This document shows, piece by piece, positions 50,539 through 63,552 of a DNA stretch of 64,000 bases. Under the pieces are notes generated by a model that saw only the letters and a list, made by a program, of their open reading frames with translations, was not told where the DNA came from and made no database searches. A program made the position numbers and the translations under genes. The stretch's first letter is position 1; each line of letters starts with the position of its first letter. The stretch is from Eurosta solidaginis (taxonomy: Eukaryota > Arthropoda > Insecta > Diptera > Tephritidae): the NCBI RefSeq assembly GCF_040869045.1, contig NW_027136973.1, positions 186,001 through 250,000 on the forward strand, given 5' to 3'.

Positions 50539-52400
50539 GTTATTAAAACTGTTTAAAGGTTGTCAAACGTTGTTTCTCGTTGTATATCCTTTAATTCTAG
50601 AGTTAAATTGATAAATAACGTGTACGAATTTGTTTAACGCATTTGGTTTGGTTACTCGACGTCTCCGTTCTCGTGTAGCCTACATATTGCGTTTTTTTTT
50701 TAATTTGCTTACCGGGCTAAAGGTTAGCATGCTTAAAATACGTAAGTCGTTATGTTCAACAAATTTAAGTAGATAACTCATCAGTTGTTTGCATCAGAGC
50801 GACAATTTTTGAGATAGTTATTAAAACTGTTTAAAGGTTGTCAACCGTTGTTTCTCGTTGTATATCCTTTAATTCTAGAGTTAAATTGATAAATAACGTG
50901 TCGAATTTGTTTAACGCATTTGTTTTGGTTACTCGACGTCTCCGTTCTCGTGTAGCCTACATATTGCGTTTTTTTTTTAATTTGCTTACCGGGCTAAAGG
51001 TTAGCATGTATAAAATACGTAAGTCGTTTTGTTCAACAAATTTGAGTAGATAACTCAGCAGTTGTTTGCATCAGAGCGACAATTTTTGAGATAGTTATTA
51101 AAACTGTTTAAAGGTTGTCAAACGTTGTTTCTCGTTGTATATCCTTTAATTCTAGAGTTAAATTGATAAATAACGTGTACGAATTTGTTTAACGCATTTG
51201 TTTTGGTTACTCGACGTCTCCGTTCTCGTGTAGCCTACATATTGCGTTTTTTTTTTAATTGCTTACAGGGCTAAAGGTTAGCATGCTTAAAATACGTAAG
51301 TAGTTTTGTTCAACAAATTTGAGTAGATAACTCAGCAGTTGTTTGCATCAGAGCGACAATTTTTGAGATAGTTATTAAAACTGTTTAAAGGTTGTCAAAC
51401 GTTGTTTCTCGTGGTATATCCTTTAATTCTAGAGTTAAATTGATAAATAACGTGTACGAATTTGTTTAACGCATTTGTTTTGGTTACTCGACGTCTCCGT
51501 TCTCGTGTAGCCTACATATTGCGTTTTTTTTTTTAATTTGCTTACCGGGCTAAAGGTTAGCATGCTTAAAATACGTAAGTCGTTTTGTTCAACAAATTTG
51601 AGTAGATAACTCAGCAGTTGTTTGCATCAGAGCGACAATATTTGAGATAGTTATTAAAACTGTTTAAAGGTTGTCAAACGTTGCTTATCGTTGTATATCT
51701 TTTAATTCTAGAGTTAAATTGATAAATAACGTGTACGAATTTGTTTAACGCATTTGTTTTGGTTACTCGACGTTTTCCGTTCTCGTGTAGCCTACATATT
51801 GCGTTTTTTTTTAAATTTGCTTACCGGGCTAAAGGTTAGCATGCTTAAAATACGTAAGTCGTTTTGTTCAACAAATTTGAGTAGATAACTCAGCAGTTGT
51901 TTCCATCAGAGCGACAATTTTTGAGATAGTTATTAAAACTGTTTAAAGGTTGTCAAACGTTGTTTCTCGTTGTATATCCTTTAATTCTAGAGTTAAATTG
52001 ATAAATAATTTGTACGAATTTGTTTAACGCATTTGTTTTGGTTACTCGATGTCTCCGTTCTCGTGTAGCCTACATATTGCGTTTTTTTTTTAATTTGCTT
52101 ACCGGGCTAAAGGTTAGCATGCTTAAAATACGTAAGTCGTTTTGTTCAACAAATTTGAGTAGATAACTCAGCAGTTGTTTGCATCAGAGCGACAATTTTT
52201 GAGATAGTTATTAAAACTGTTTAAAGGTTGTCAAACGTTGTTTCACGTTGTATATCCTTTAATTCTAGAGTTAAATTGATAAATAACGTGTACGAATTTG
52301 TTTAACGCATTTGTTTTGGTTACTCGACGTCTCCGTTCTCGTGTAGCCTACATATTGCGTTTTTTTTTTAATTTGCTTACCGGGCTAAAGGTTAGCATGC
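50539..52400 (+). repeat. 7-monomer cassette, copy 1 of 3
   Basis: Ordered markers: TTTGGTTTGG (50645), GTTATGTTC (50750), TCAACCG (50845), GTGTCGAA (one A lost, near 50901), CATGTATAAAA (51006), AATTGCTTACAGGG (near 51256), GTTGCTTATCG type C unit (51650-51928), a CTTGTACG-like unit (ATTTGTACG, 52009), and TTTCACG (52241). The same set recurs at 54711 (offset 4,172 bp, 15 monomers) and 60782 (offset a further 6,071 bp). Confidence 0.9.
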
Positions 52401-54710
52401 TTAAAATACGTAAGTCGTTTTGTTCAACAAATTTGAGTAGATAACTCAGCAGTTGTTTGCATCAGAGCGACAATTTTTGAGATAGTTATTAAAACTGTTT
52501 AAAGGTTGTCAAACGTTGTTTCACGTTGTATATCCTTTAATTCTAGAGTTAAATTGATAAATAACTTGTACGAATTTGTTTAACGCATTTGTTTTGGTTA
52601 CTCGACGTCTCCGTTCTCGTGTAGCCTACATATTGCGTTTTTTTTTTAATTTGCTTACCGGGCTAAAGGTTAGCATGCTTAAAATACGTAAGTCGTTTTG
52701 TTCAACAAATTTGAGTAGATAACTCAGCAGTTGTTTGCATCAGAGCGGCAATTTTTGAGATAGTTATTAAAACTGTTTAAAGGTTGTCAAACGTTGTTTC
52801 TCGTTGTATATCCTTTAATTCTAGAGTTAAATTGATAAATAACGTGTACGAATTTGTTTAACGCATTTGTTTTGGTTACTCGACGTCTCCGTTCTCGTGT
52901 AGCCTACATATTGCGTTTTTTTTTTTAATTTGCTTACCGGGCTAAAGGTTAGCATGCTTAAAATACGTAAGTCGTTTTGTTCAACAAATTTGAGTAGATA
53001 ACTCAGCAGTTGTTTGCATCAGAGCGACAATTTTTGAGATAGTTATTAAAACTGTTTAAAGGTTGTCAAACGTTGTTTCACGTTGTATATCCTTTAATTC
53101 TAGAGTTAAATTGATAAATAACTTGTACGAATTTGTTTAACGCATTTGTTTTGGTTACTCGACGTCTCCGTTCTCGTGTAGCCTACATATTGCGTTTTTT
53201 TTTTAATTTGCTTACCGGGCTAAAGGTTAGCATGCTTAAAATACGTAAGTCGTTTTGTTCAACAAATTTGAGTAGATAACTCAGCAGTTGATTGCATCAG
53301 AGCGACAATTTTTGAGATAGTTATTAAAACTGTTTAAAGGTTGTCAAACGTTGTTTCACGTTGTATATCCTTTAATTCTAGAGTTAAATTGATAAATAAC
53401 GTGTACGAATTTGTTTAACGCATTTGTTTTGGTTACTCGACGTCTCCGTTCTCGTGTAGCCTACATATTGCGTTTTTTTTTTTAATTTGCTTACCGGGCT
53501 AAAGGTTAGCATGCTTAAAATACGTAAGTCGTTTTGTTCAACAAATTTGAGTAGATAACTCAGCAGTTGTTTGCATCAGAGCGACAATTTTTGAGATAGT
53601 TATTAAAACTGTTTAAAGGTTGTCAAACGTTGTTTCACGTTGTATATCCTTTAATTCTAGAGTTAAATTGATAAATAACTTGTACGAATTTGTTTAACGC
53701 ATTTGTTTTGGTTACTCGACGTCTCCGTTCTCGTGTAGCCTACATATTGCGTTTTTTTTTTAATTTGCTTACCGGGCTAAAGGTTAGCATGCTTAAAATA
53801 CGTAAGTCGTTTTGTTCAACAAATTTGAGTAGATAACTCAGCAGTTGTTTGCATCAGAGCGACAATTTTTGAGATAGTTATTAAAACTGTTTAAAGGTTG
53901 TCAAACGTTGTTTCACGTTGTATATCCTTTAATTCTAGAGTTAAATTGATAAATAACGTGTACGAATTTGTTTAACGCATTTGTTTTGGTTACTCGACGT
54001 CTCCGTTCTCGTGTAGCCTTCATATTGCGTTTTTTTTTTAATTTGCTTACCGGGCTAAAGGTTAGCATGCTTAAAATACGTAAGTCGTTTTGTTCAACAA
54101 ATTTGAGTAGATAACTCAGCAGTTGTTTGCATCAGAGCGACAATTTTTGAGATAGTTATTAAAACTCTTTAAAGGTTGTCAAACGTTGTTTCTCGTTGTA
54201 TATCCTTTAATTCTAGAGTTAAATTGATAAATAACTTGTACGAATTTGTTTAACGCATTTGTTTTGGTTACTCGACGTCGCCGTTCTCGTGTAGCCTACA
54301 TATTGCGTTTTTTTTTTAATTTGCTTACCGGGCTAAAGGTTAGCATGCTTAAAATACGTAAGTCGTTTTGTTCAACAAATTTGAGTAGATAACTCAGCAG
54401 TTGTTTGCATCAGAGCGACAATTTTTGAGATAGTTATTAAAACTGTTTAAAGGTTGTCAAACGTTGTTTCACGTTGTATATCCTTTAATTCTAGAGTTAA
54501 ATTGATAAATAACGAGTACGAATTTGTTTAACGCATTTGTTTTGGTTACTCGACGTCTCCGTTCTCGTGTAGCCTACATATTGCGTTTTTTTTTTAATTT
54601 GCTTACCGGGCTAAAGGTTAGCATGCTTAAAATACGTAAGTCGTTTTGTTCAACAAATTTGAGTAGATAACTCAGCAGTTGTTTGCATCAGAGCGACAAT
54701 TTTTGAGATA
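51929..54710 (+). repeat. Dimer zone: ten type G monomers alternating TTG and GTG variants
   Basis: From 51929 the site after AATAAC or AATAAT alternates without exception: TTGTACG (51929 unit), GTGTACG (52207), TTG (52485), GTG (52763), TTG (53042), GTG (53320), TTG (53599), GTG (53877), TTG (54155), then GAG (54433). Most units also carry TTTCACG in place of TTTCTCG, and all are type G. The true local period is thus a ~557 bp dimer, about five copies. This is the most homogeneous stretch I saw. Confidence 0.87.
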
Positions 54711-56575
54711 GTTATTAAAACTGTTTAAAGGTTGTCAAACGTTGTTTCTCGTTGTATATCCTTTAATTCTAGAGTTAAATTGATAAATAACGTGTACGAA
54801 TTTGTTTAACGCATTTGGTTTGGTTACTCGACGTCTCCGTTCTCGTGTAGCCTACATATTGCGTTTTTTTTTTAATTTGCTTACCGGGCTAAAGGTTAGC
54901 ATGCTTAAAATACGTAAGTCGTTATGTTCAACAAATTTAAGTAGATAACTCATCAGTTGTTTGCATCAGAGCGACAATTTTTGAGATAGTTATTAAAACT
55001 GTTTAAAGGTTGTCAACCGTTGTTTCTCGTTGTATATCCTTTAATTCTAGAGTTAAATTGATAAATAACGTGTCGAATTTGTTTAACGCATTTGTTTTGG
55101 TTACTCGACGTCTCCGTTCTCGTGTAGCCTACATATTGCGTTTTTTTTTTTAATTTGCTTACCGGGCTAAAGGTTAGCATGTATAAAATACGTAAGTCGT
55201 TTTGTTCAACAAATTTGAGTAGATAACTCAGCAGTTGTTTGCATCAGAGCGACAATTTTTGAGATAGTTATTAAAGCTGTTTAAAGGTTGTCAAACGTTG
55301 TTTCTCGTTGTATATCCTTTAATTCTAGAGTTAAATTGATAAATAACGTGTACGAATTTGTTTAACGCATTTGTTTTGGTTACTCGACGTCTCCGTTCTC
55401 GTGTAGCCTACATATTGCGTTTTTTTTTTAATTGCTTACAGGGCTAAAGGTTAGCATGCTTAAAATACGTAAGTCGTTTTGTTCAACAAATTTGAGTAGA
55501 TAACTCAGCAGTTGTTTGCATCAGAGCGACAATTTTTGAGATAGTTATTAAAACTGTTTAAAGGTTGTCAAACGTTGTTTCTCGTTGTATATCCTTTAAT
55601 TCTAGAGTTAAATTGATAAATAACGTGTACGAATTTGTTTAACGCATTTGTTTTGGTTACTCGACGTCTCCGTTCTCGTGTAGCCTACATATTGCGTTTT
55701 TTTTTTTAATTTGCTTACCGGGCTAAAGGTTAGCATGCTTAAAATACGTAAGTCGTTTTGTTCAACAAATTTGAGTAGATAACTCAGCAGTTGTTTGCAT
55801 CAGAGCGACAATATTTGAGATAGTTATTAAAACTGTTTAAAGGTTGTCAAACGTTGCTTATCGTTGTATATCTTTTAATTCTAGAGTTAAATTAATAAAT
55901 AACGTGTACGAATTTGTTTAACGCATTTGTTTTGGTTAATCGACGTTTTCCGTTCTCGTGTAGCCTACATATTGCGTTTTTTTTTAAATTTGCTTACCGG
56001 GCTAAAGGTTAGCATCCTTAAAATACGTAAGTCGTTTTGTTCAACAAATTTGAGTAGATAACTCAGCAGTTGTTTCCATCAGAGCGACAATTTTTGAGAT
56101 AGTTATTAAAACTGTTTAAAGGTTGTCAAACGTTGTTTCTCGTTGTATATCCTTTAATTCTAGAGTTAAATTGATAAATAACTTGTACGAATTTGTTTAA
56201 CGCATTTGTTTTGGTTACTCGACGTCTCCGTTCTCGTGTAGCCTACATATTGCGTTTTTTTTTAATTTGCTTACCGGGCTAAAGGTTAGCATGCTTAAAA
56301 TACGTAAGTCGTTTTGTTCAACAAATTTGAGTAGATAACTCAGCAGTTGTTTGCATCAGAGCGACAATTTTTGAGATAGTTATTAAAACTGTTTAAAGGT
56401 TGTCAAACGTTGTTTCACGTTGTATATCCTTTAATTCTAGAGTTAAATTGATAAATAACGTGTACGAATTTGTTTAACGCATTTGTTTTGGTTACTCGAC
56501 GTCTCCGTTCTCGTGTAGCCTACATATTGCGTTTTTTTTTTAATTTGCTTACCGGGCTAAAGGTTAGCATGCTTA
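54711..56575 (+). repeat. 7-monomer cassette, copy 2 of 3
   Basis: Markers: TTTGGTTTGG (54816), GTTATGTTC (54923), TCAACCG (55017), GTGTCGAA (55073), CATGTATAAAA (55180), AATTGCTTACAGGG (near 55431), type C unit 55823-56101, TTTCACG (56414). The boundary with different sequence falls inside the last monomer, between TTTCACG and TATGTATGTCG (56580), so the breakpoint was mid-monomer and in register. Confidence 0.9.
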
Positions 56576-57211
56576 AAATATGTATGTCGTTTTGTTCAAC
56601 AAATTTAAGTAGATAACTCATCAGTTGTTTGCATCAGAGCGAAAATTTTTGAGATAGTTATTAAAACTGTTTAAAGGTTGTCAAACGTTGTTTCTCGTTG
56701 TATATCCTTTAATTCTAGAGTTAAATTGATAAATAACGTGTACGAATTTGTTTAACGCATTTGTTTTGGTTACTCGACGTCTCCGTTCTCGTGTAGCCTA
56801 CATATTGCGTTTTTTTTTTAATTTGCTTACCGGGCTAAAGGTTAGCATGCTTAAAATACGTAAGTCGTTTTGTTCAACAAATTTGAGTAGATAACTAAGC
56901 AGTTGTTTCCATCAGAGCGACAACTTTTGAGATAGTTATTAAAACTGTTTAAAGGTTGTCAAACGTTGTTTCTCGTTGTATATCCTTTAATTCTAGAGTT
57001 AAATTGATAAATAACGTGTACGAATTTGTTTAACGCATTTGTTTTGGTTACTCGACGTCTCCGTTCTCGTGTAGCCTACATATTGCGTTTTTTTTTAATT
57101 TGCTTACCGGGCTAAAGGTTAGCATGCTTAAAATACGTAAGTCGTTTTGTTCAACAAATTTAAGTAGATAACTCATCAGTTGTTTGCATCAGAGCGACAA
57201 TTTTTGAGATA

Positions 57212-57482
57212 GTTATTAAAACTGTTTAAAGGTTGTCAAACGTTGTTTCTCGTTGTATATCCTTTAATTCTAGAGTTAAATTGATAAATAACGTGTACGA
57301 ATTTGTTTAACGCATTTGTTTTGGTTACTCGACGTCTCCGTTCTCGTGTAGCCTACATATTGCGTTTTTTTTTTTTATTTGCTTACCGGGCTAAATGCTT
57401 AAAATACGTAAGTCGTTTTATTCAACAAATTTGAGTAGATAACTCAGCAGTTGTTTGCATCAGAGCGACAATTTTTGAGATA
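57212..57482 (+). repeat. Monomer with 8 bp deletion (GGTTAGCA lost)
   Basis: CTAAA is joined to TGCTTAAAA at 57395/57396, destroying half of the AGCATGCT palindrome. The same unit recurs in the second 22-mer copy. Confidence 0.9.
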
Positions 57483-58595
57483 GTTATTAAAACTGTTTAA
57501 AGGTTGTCAAACGTTGTTTCTCGTTGTATATCCTTTAATTCTAGAGTTAAATTGATAAATAACGTGTACGAATTTGTTTAACGCATTTGTTTTGGTTACT
57601 TGACGTCTCCGTTCTCGTGTAGCCTACATATTGCGTTTTTTTTTTTTATTTGCTTACCGGGCTAAAGGTTAGCATGCTTAAAATACGTAAGTCGTTTTGT
57701 TCAACAAATTTGAGTAGATAACTCAGCAGTTGTTTGCATCAGAGCGACAATTTTTGAGATAGTTATTAAAACTGTTTAAAGGTTGTCAAACGTTGTTTCT
57801 CGTTGTATATCCTTTAATTCTAGAGTTAAATTGATAAATATCGTGTACGAATTTGTTTAACGCATTTGTTTTGGTTACTCGACGTCTCCGTTCTCGTGTA
57901 GCCTACATATTGCGTTTTTTTTTTTAATTTGCTTACCGGGCTAAAGGTTAGCATGCTTAAAATACGTAAGTCGTTTTGTTCAACAAATTTAAATAGATAA
58001 CTCATCAGTTGTTTGCATCAGAGCGACAATTTTTGAGATAGTTATTAAAACTGTTTAAAGGTTGTCAAACGTTGTTTCTCGTTGTATATCCTTTAATTCT
58101 AGAGTTAAATTGATAAATAACGTGTACGAATTTGTTTAACGCATTTGTTTTGGATACTCGACGTCTCCGTTCTCGTGTAGCCTACATATTGCGTTTTTTT
58201 TTTAATTTGCTTACCGGGCTAAAGGTTAGCATGCTTAAAATACGTAAGTCGTTTTGTTCAACAATTTAAGTAGATAACTCATCAGTTGTTTGCATCAGAG
58301 CGACAATTTTTGAGATAGTTATTAAAACTGTTTAAAGGTTGTCAAACGTTGTTTCTCGTTGTATATCCTTTAATTCTAGAGTTAAATTGATAAATAACGT
58401 GTACGAATTTGTTTAACGCATTTGTTTTGGTTACTCGACGTCTCCGTTCTCGTGTAGCCTACATATTGCGTTTTTTTTTTAATTTGCTTACCGGGCTAAA
58501 GGTTAGCATGCTTAAAATACGTAAGTCGTTTTGTTCAACAAATTTGAGTAGATAACTCAGCAGTTGTTTCCATCAGAGCGACAATTTTTGAGATA

Positions 58596-58831
58596 GTTAT
58601 TAAAACTATTTAAAGGTTGTCAAACGATGTTTCTCGTTGTATATCCTTTAACGCATTTGTTTTGGTTACTCGAAGTCTCCGTTCTCGTGTAGCCTACATA
58701 TTGCGTTTTTTTTTTTTATTTGCTTACCGGGCTAAAGGTTAGCATGCTTAAAATACGTAGGTCGTTTTGTTCAACAAATTTGAGTAGATAACTCAGCAGT
58801 TGTTTGCATCAGAGCGCCACTTTTTGAGATA
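58596..58831 (+). repeat. Truncated monomer, 43 bp deletion at TTTAA microhomology
   Basis: Length 236. ATATCCTTTAA is joined to CGCATTTG at 58651/58652. In the intact unit both the left flank and the deleted 43 bp end in TTTAA, so the deletion fits exchange or slippage between two TTTAA copies. The unit also carries AAAACTATTTAAAG and AACGATG, shared with the units at 16647, 19113 and 49983. Confidence 0.92.
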
Positions 58832-60781
58832 GTTATTAAAACTGTTTAAAGGTTGTCAAACGTTGTTTCTCGTTGTATATCCTTTAATTCTAGAGTTAAA
58901 TTGATAAATAACGTGTACGAATTTGTTTAACGCATTTGTTTTGGTTAATCGACGTCTCCGTTCTCGTGTAGCCTACATATTGCGTTTTTTTTTTAATTTG
59001 CTTACCGGGCTAAAGGTTAGCAGGCTTAAAATACGTAAGTCGTTTTGTTCAACAAATTTAAGTAGATAACTCATCAGTTGTTTGCATCAGAGCGACAATT
59101 TTTGAGATAGTTATTAAAACTGTTTAAAGGTTGTCAAACGTTGTTTCTCGTTGTGTATCCTTTAATTCTAGAGTTAAATTGATAAATAACTTGTACGAAT
59201 TTGTTTAACGCATTTGTTTTGGTTACTCGACGTCTCCGTTCTCGTGTAGCCTACATATTGCGTTTTTTTTTTTTAATTTGCTTACCGGGCTAAAGGTTAG
59301 CATGCTTAAAATACGTAAGTCGTTTTGTTCAACAAATTTAAGTAGATAACTCATCAGTTGTTTGCATCAGAGCGACAATTTTTGAGATAGTTATTAAAAC
59401 TGTTTAAAGGTTGTCAAACGTTGTTTCTCGTTGTATATCCTTTAATTCTAGAGTTAAATTGATAAATAACGTGTACGAATTTGTTTAACGCATTTGTTTT
59501 GGTTACTCGACGTCTCCGTTCTCGTGTAGCCTACATATTGCGTTTTTTTTTTTTAATTTGCTTACCGGGCTAAAGGTTAGCATGCTTAAAATACGTAAGT
59601 CGTTTTGTTCAACAAATTTGAGTAGATAGCTCAGCAGTTGTTTCCATCAGAGCGACAATTTTTGAGATAGTTATTAAAACTGTTTAAAGGTTGTCAAACG
59701 TTGTTTCTCGTTGTATATCCTTTAACTCTAGAGTTAAATTGATAAATAACGTGTACGAATTTGTTTAACGCATTTGTTTTGGTTACTCGACGTCTCCGTT
59801 CTCGTGTAGCCTACATATTGCGTTTTTTTTTTAATTTGCTTACCGGGCTAAAGGTTAGCATGCTTAAAATACGTAAGTCGTTTTGTTCAACAAATTTAAG
59901 TAGATAACTGATCAGTTGTTTGCATCAGAGCGACAATTTTTGAGATAGTTATTAAAACTGTTTAAAGGTTGTTAAACGTTGTTTCTCGTTGTATATCCTT
60001 TAATTCTATAGTTAAATTGATAAATAACGTGTACGAATTTGTTTAACGCATTTGTTTTGGTTACTCGACGTCTCCGTTCTCGTGTAGCCTACATATTGCG
60101 TTTTTTTTTTAATTTGCTTACCGGGCTAAAGGTTAGCATGCTTAAAATATGTATGTCGTTTTGTTCAACAAATTTAAGTAGATAACTCATCAGTTGTTTG
60201 CATCAGAGCGAAAATTTTTGAGATAGTTATTAAAACTGTTTAAAGGTTGTCAAACGTTGTTTCTCGTTGTATATCCTTTAATTCTAGAGTTAAATTGATA
60301 AATAACGTGTACGAATTTGTTTAACGCATTTGTTTTGGTTACTCGACGTCTCCGTTCTCGTGTAGCCTACATATTGCGTTTTTTTTTTTAATTTGCTTAC
60401 CGGGCTAAAGGTTAGCATGCTTAAAATACGTAAGTCGTTTTGTTCAACAAATTTGAGTAGATAACTAAGCAGTTGTTTCCATCAGAGCGACAATTTTTGA
60501 GATAGTTATTAAAACTGTTTAAAGGTTGTCAAACGTTGTTTCTCGTTGTATATCCTTTAATTCTAGAGTTAAATTGATAAATAACGTGTACGAATTTGTT
60601 TAACGCATTTGTTTTGGTTACTCGACGTCTCCGTTCTCGTGTAGCCTACATATTGCGTTTTTTTTTAATTTGCTTGCCGGGCTAAAGGTTAGCATGCTTA
60701 AAATACGTAAGTCGTTTTGTTCAACAAATTTAAGTAGATAACTCATCAGTTGTTTGCATCAGAGCGACAATTTTTGAGATA

Positions 60782-62645
60782 GTTATTAAAACTGTTTAAA
60801 GGTTGTCAAACGTTGTTTCTCGTTGTATATCCTTTAATTCTAGAGTTAAATTGATAAATAACGTGTACGAATTTGTTTAACGCATTTGGTTTGGTTACTC
60901 GACGTCTCCGTTCTCGTGTAGCCTACATATTGCGTTTTTTTTTTAATTTGCTTACCGGGCTAAAGGTTAGCATGCTTAAAATACGTAAGTCGTTATGTTC
61001 AACAAATTTAAGTAGATAACTCATCAGTTGTTTGCATCAGAGCGACAATTTTTGAGATAGTTATTAAAACTGTTTAAAGGTTGTCAACCGTTGTTTCTCG
61101 TTGTATATCCTTTAATTCTAGAGTTAAATTGATAAATAACGTGTCGAATTTGTTTAACGCATTTGTTTTGGTTACTCGACGTCTCCGTTCTCGTGTAGCC
61201 TACATATTGCGTTTTTTTTTTAATTTGCTTACCGGGCTAAAGGTTAGCATGTATAAAATACGTAAGTCGTTTTGTTCAACAAATTTGAGTAGATAACTCA
61301 GCAGTTGTTTGCATCAGAGCGACAATTTTTGAGATAGTTATTAAAACTGTTTAAAGGTTGTCAAACGTTGTTTCTCGTTGTATATCCTTTAATTCTAGAG
61401 TTAAATTGATAAATAACGTGTACGAATTTGTTTAACGCATTTGTTTTGGTTACTCGACGTCTCCGTTCTCGTGTAGCCTACATATTGCGTTTTTTTTTTA
61501 ATTGCTTACAGGGCTAAAGGTTAGCATGCTTAAAATACGTAAGTCGTTTTGTTCAACAAATTTGAGTAGATAACTCAGCAGTTGTTTGCATCAGAGCGAC
61601 AATTTTTGAGATAGTTATTAAAACTGTTTAAAGGTTGTCAAACGTTGTTTCTCGTTGTATATCCTTTAATTCTAGAGTTAAATTGATAAATAACGTGTAC
61701 GAATTTGTTTAACGCATTTGTTTTGGTTACTCGACGTCTCCGTTCTCGTGTAGCCTACATATTGCGTTTTTTTTTTTAATTTGCTTACCGGGCTAAAGGT
61801 TAGCATGCTTAAAATACGTAAGTCGTTTTGTTCAACAAATTTGAGTAGATAACTCAGCAGTTGTTTGCATCAGAGCGACAATATTTGAGATAGTTATTAA
61901 AACTGTTTAAAGGTTGTCAAACGTTGCTTATCGTTGTATATCTTTTAATTCTAGAGTTAAATTGATAAATAACGTGTACGAATTTGTTTAACGCATTTGT
62001 TTTGGTTAATCGACGTTTTCCGTTCTCGTGTAGCCTACATATTGCGTTTTTTTTTAAATTTGCTTACCGGGCTAAAGGTTAGCATGCTTAAAATACGTAA
62101 GTCGTTTTGTTCAACAAATTTGAGTAGATAACTCAGCAGTTGTTTCCATCAGAGCGACAATTTTTGAGATAGTTATTAAAACTGTTTAAAGGTTGTCAAA
62201 CGTTGTTTCTCGTTGTATATCCTTTAATTCTAGAGTTAAATTGATAAATAACTTGTACGAATTTGTTTAACGCATTTGTTTTGGTTACTCGACGTCTCCG
62301 TTCTCGTGTAGCCTACATATTGCGTTTTTTTTTTAATTTGCTTACCGGGCTAAAGGTTAGCATGCTTAAAATACGTAAGTCGTTTTGTTCAACAAATTTG
62401 AGTAGATAACTCAGCAGTTGTTTGCATCAGAGCGACAATTTTTGAGATAGTTATTAAAACTGTTTAAAGGTTGTCAAACGTTGTTTCACGTTGTATATCC
62501 TTTAATTCTAGAGTTAAATTGATAAATAACGTGTACGAATTTGTTTAACGCATTTGTTTTGGTTACTCGACGTCTCCGTTCTCGTGTAGCCTACATATTG
62601 CGTTTTTTTTTTAATTTGCTTACCGGGCTAAAGGTTAGCATGCTT
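60782..62645 (+). repeat. 7-monomer cassette, copy 3 of 3
   Basis: Markers: TTTGGTTTGG (60887), GTTATGTTC (60994), TCAACCG (61088), GTGTCGAA (61144), CATGTATAAAA (61249), AATTGCTTACAGGG (61499), type C unit 61893-62171, TTTCACG (62486). It shares TTAATCGACG in its type C unit with copy 2 but not copy 1, so copies 2 and 3 are the closer pair. Confidence 0.9.
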
Positions 62646-63282
62646 AAAATATGTATGTCGTTTTGTTCAACAAATTTAAGTAGATAACTCATCAGTTGTT
62701 TGCATCAGAGCGAAAATTTTTGAGATAGTTATTAAAACTGTTTAAAGGTTGTCAAACGTTGTTTCTCGTTGTATATCCTTTAATTCTAGAGTTAAATTGA
62801 TAAATAACGTGTACGAATTTGTTTAACGCATTTGTTTTGGTTACTCGACGTCTCCGTTCTCGTGTAGCCTACATATTGCGTTTTTTTTTTAATTTGCTTA
62901 CCGGGCTAAAGGTTAGCATGCTTAAAATACGTAAGTCGTTTTGTTCAACAAATTTGAGTAGATAACTAAGCAGTTGTTTCCATCAGAGCGACAACTTTTG
63001 AGATAGTTATTAAAACTGTTTAAAGGTTGTCAAACGTTGTTTCTCGTTGTATATCCTTTAATTCTAGAGTTAAATTGATAAATAACGTGTACGAATTTGT
63101 TTAACGCATTTGTTTTGGTTACTCGACGTCTCCGTTCTCGTGTAGCCTACATATTGCGTTTTTTTTTAATTTGCTTACCGGGCTAAAGGTTAGCATGCTT
63201 AAAATACGTAAGTCGTTTTGTTCAACAAATTTAAGTAGATAACTCATCAGTTGTTTGCATCAGAGCGACAATTTTTGAGATA

Positions 63283-63552
63283 GTTATTAAAACTGTTTAA
63301 AGGTTGTCAAACGTTGTTTCTCGTTGTATATCCTTTAATTCTAGAGTTAAATTGATAAATAACGTGTACGAATTTGTTTAACGCATTTGTTTTGGTTACT
63401 CGACGTCTCCGTTCTCGTGTAGCCTACATATTGCGTTTTTTTTTTTATTTGCTTACCGGGCTAAATGCTTAAAATACGTAAGTCGTTTTATTCAACAAAT
63501 TTGAGTAGATAACTCAGCAGTTGTTTGCATCAGAGCGACAATTTTTGAGATA
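63283..63552 (+). repeat. Monomer with 8 bp deletion (22-mer partner)
   Basis: Same junction CTAAA/TGCTTAAAA at 63465/63466, 6,070 bp after the first, with the same TTTTATTCAAC change downstream, confirming the 22-mer register. Confidence 0.9.

Larger units (their letters stand above)
54711..60781 (+). repeat. 22-monomer HOR, copy 1 (6,071 bp)
   Basis: Begins with cassette copy 2 and continues with TATGTATGTCG plus GCGAAAATTTTT (56580-56650), CTAAGCAG plus TTTCCATC plus CAACTTTTGAG (near 56895-56935), the 8 bp-deleted unit (57395), TTTTATTC, TTACTTGACG (near 57597), and AAATATCGTG (57837). All recur 6,070-6,071 bp on. It also contains the 43 bp-deleted unit (58596-58831), whose partner would lie beyond the window. 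Confidence 0.9.
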
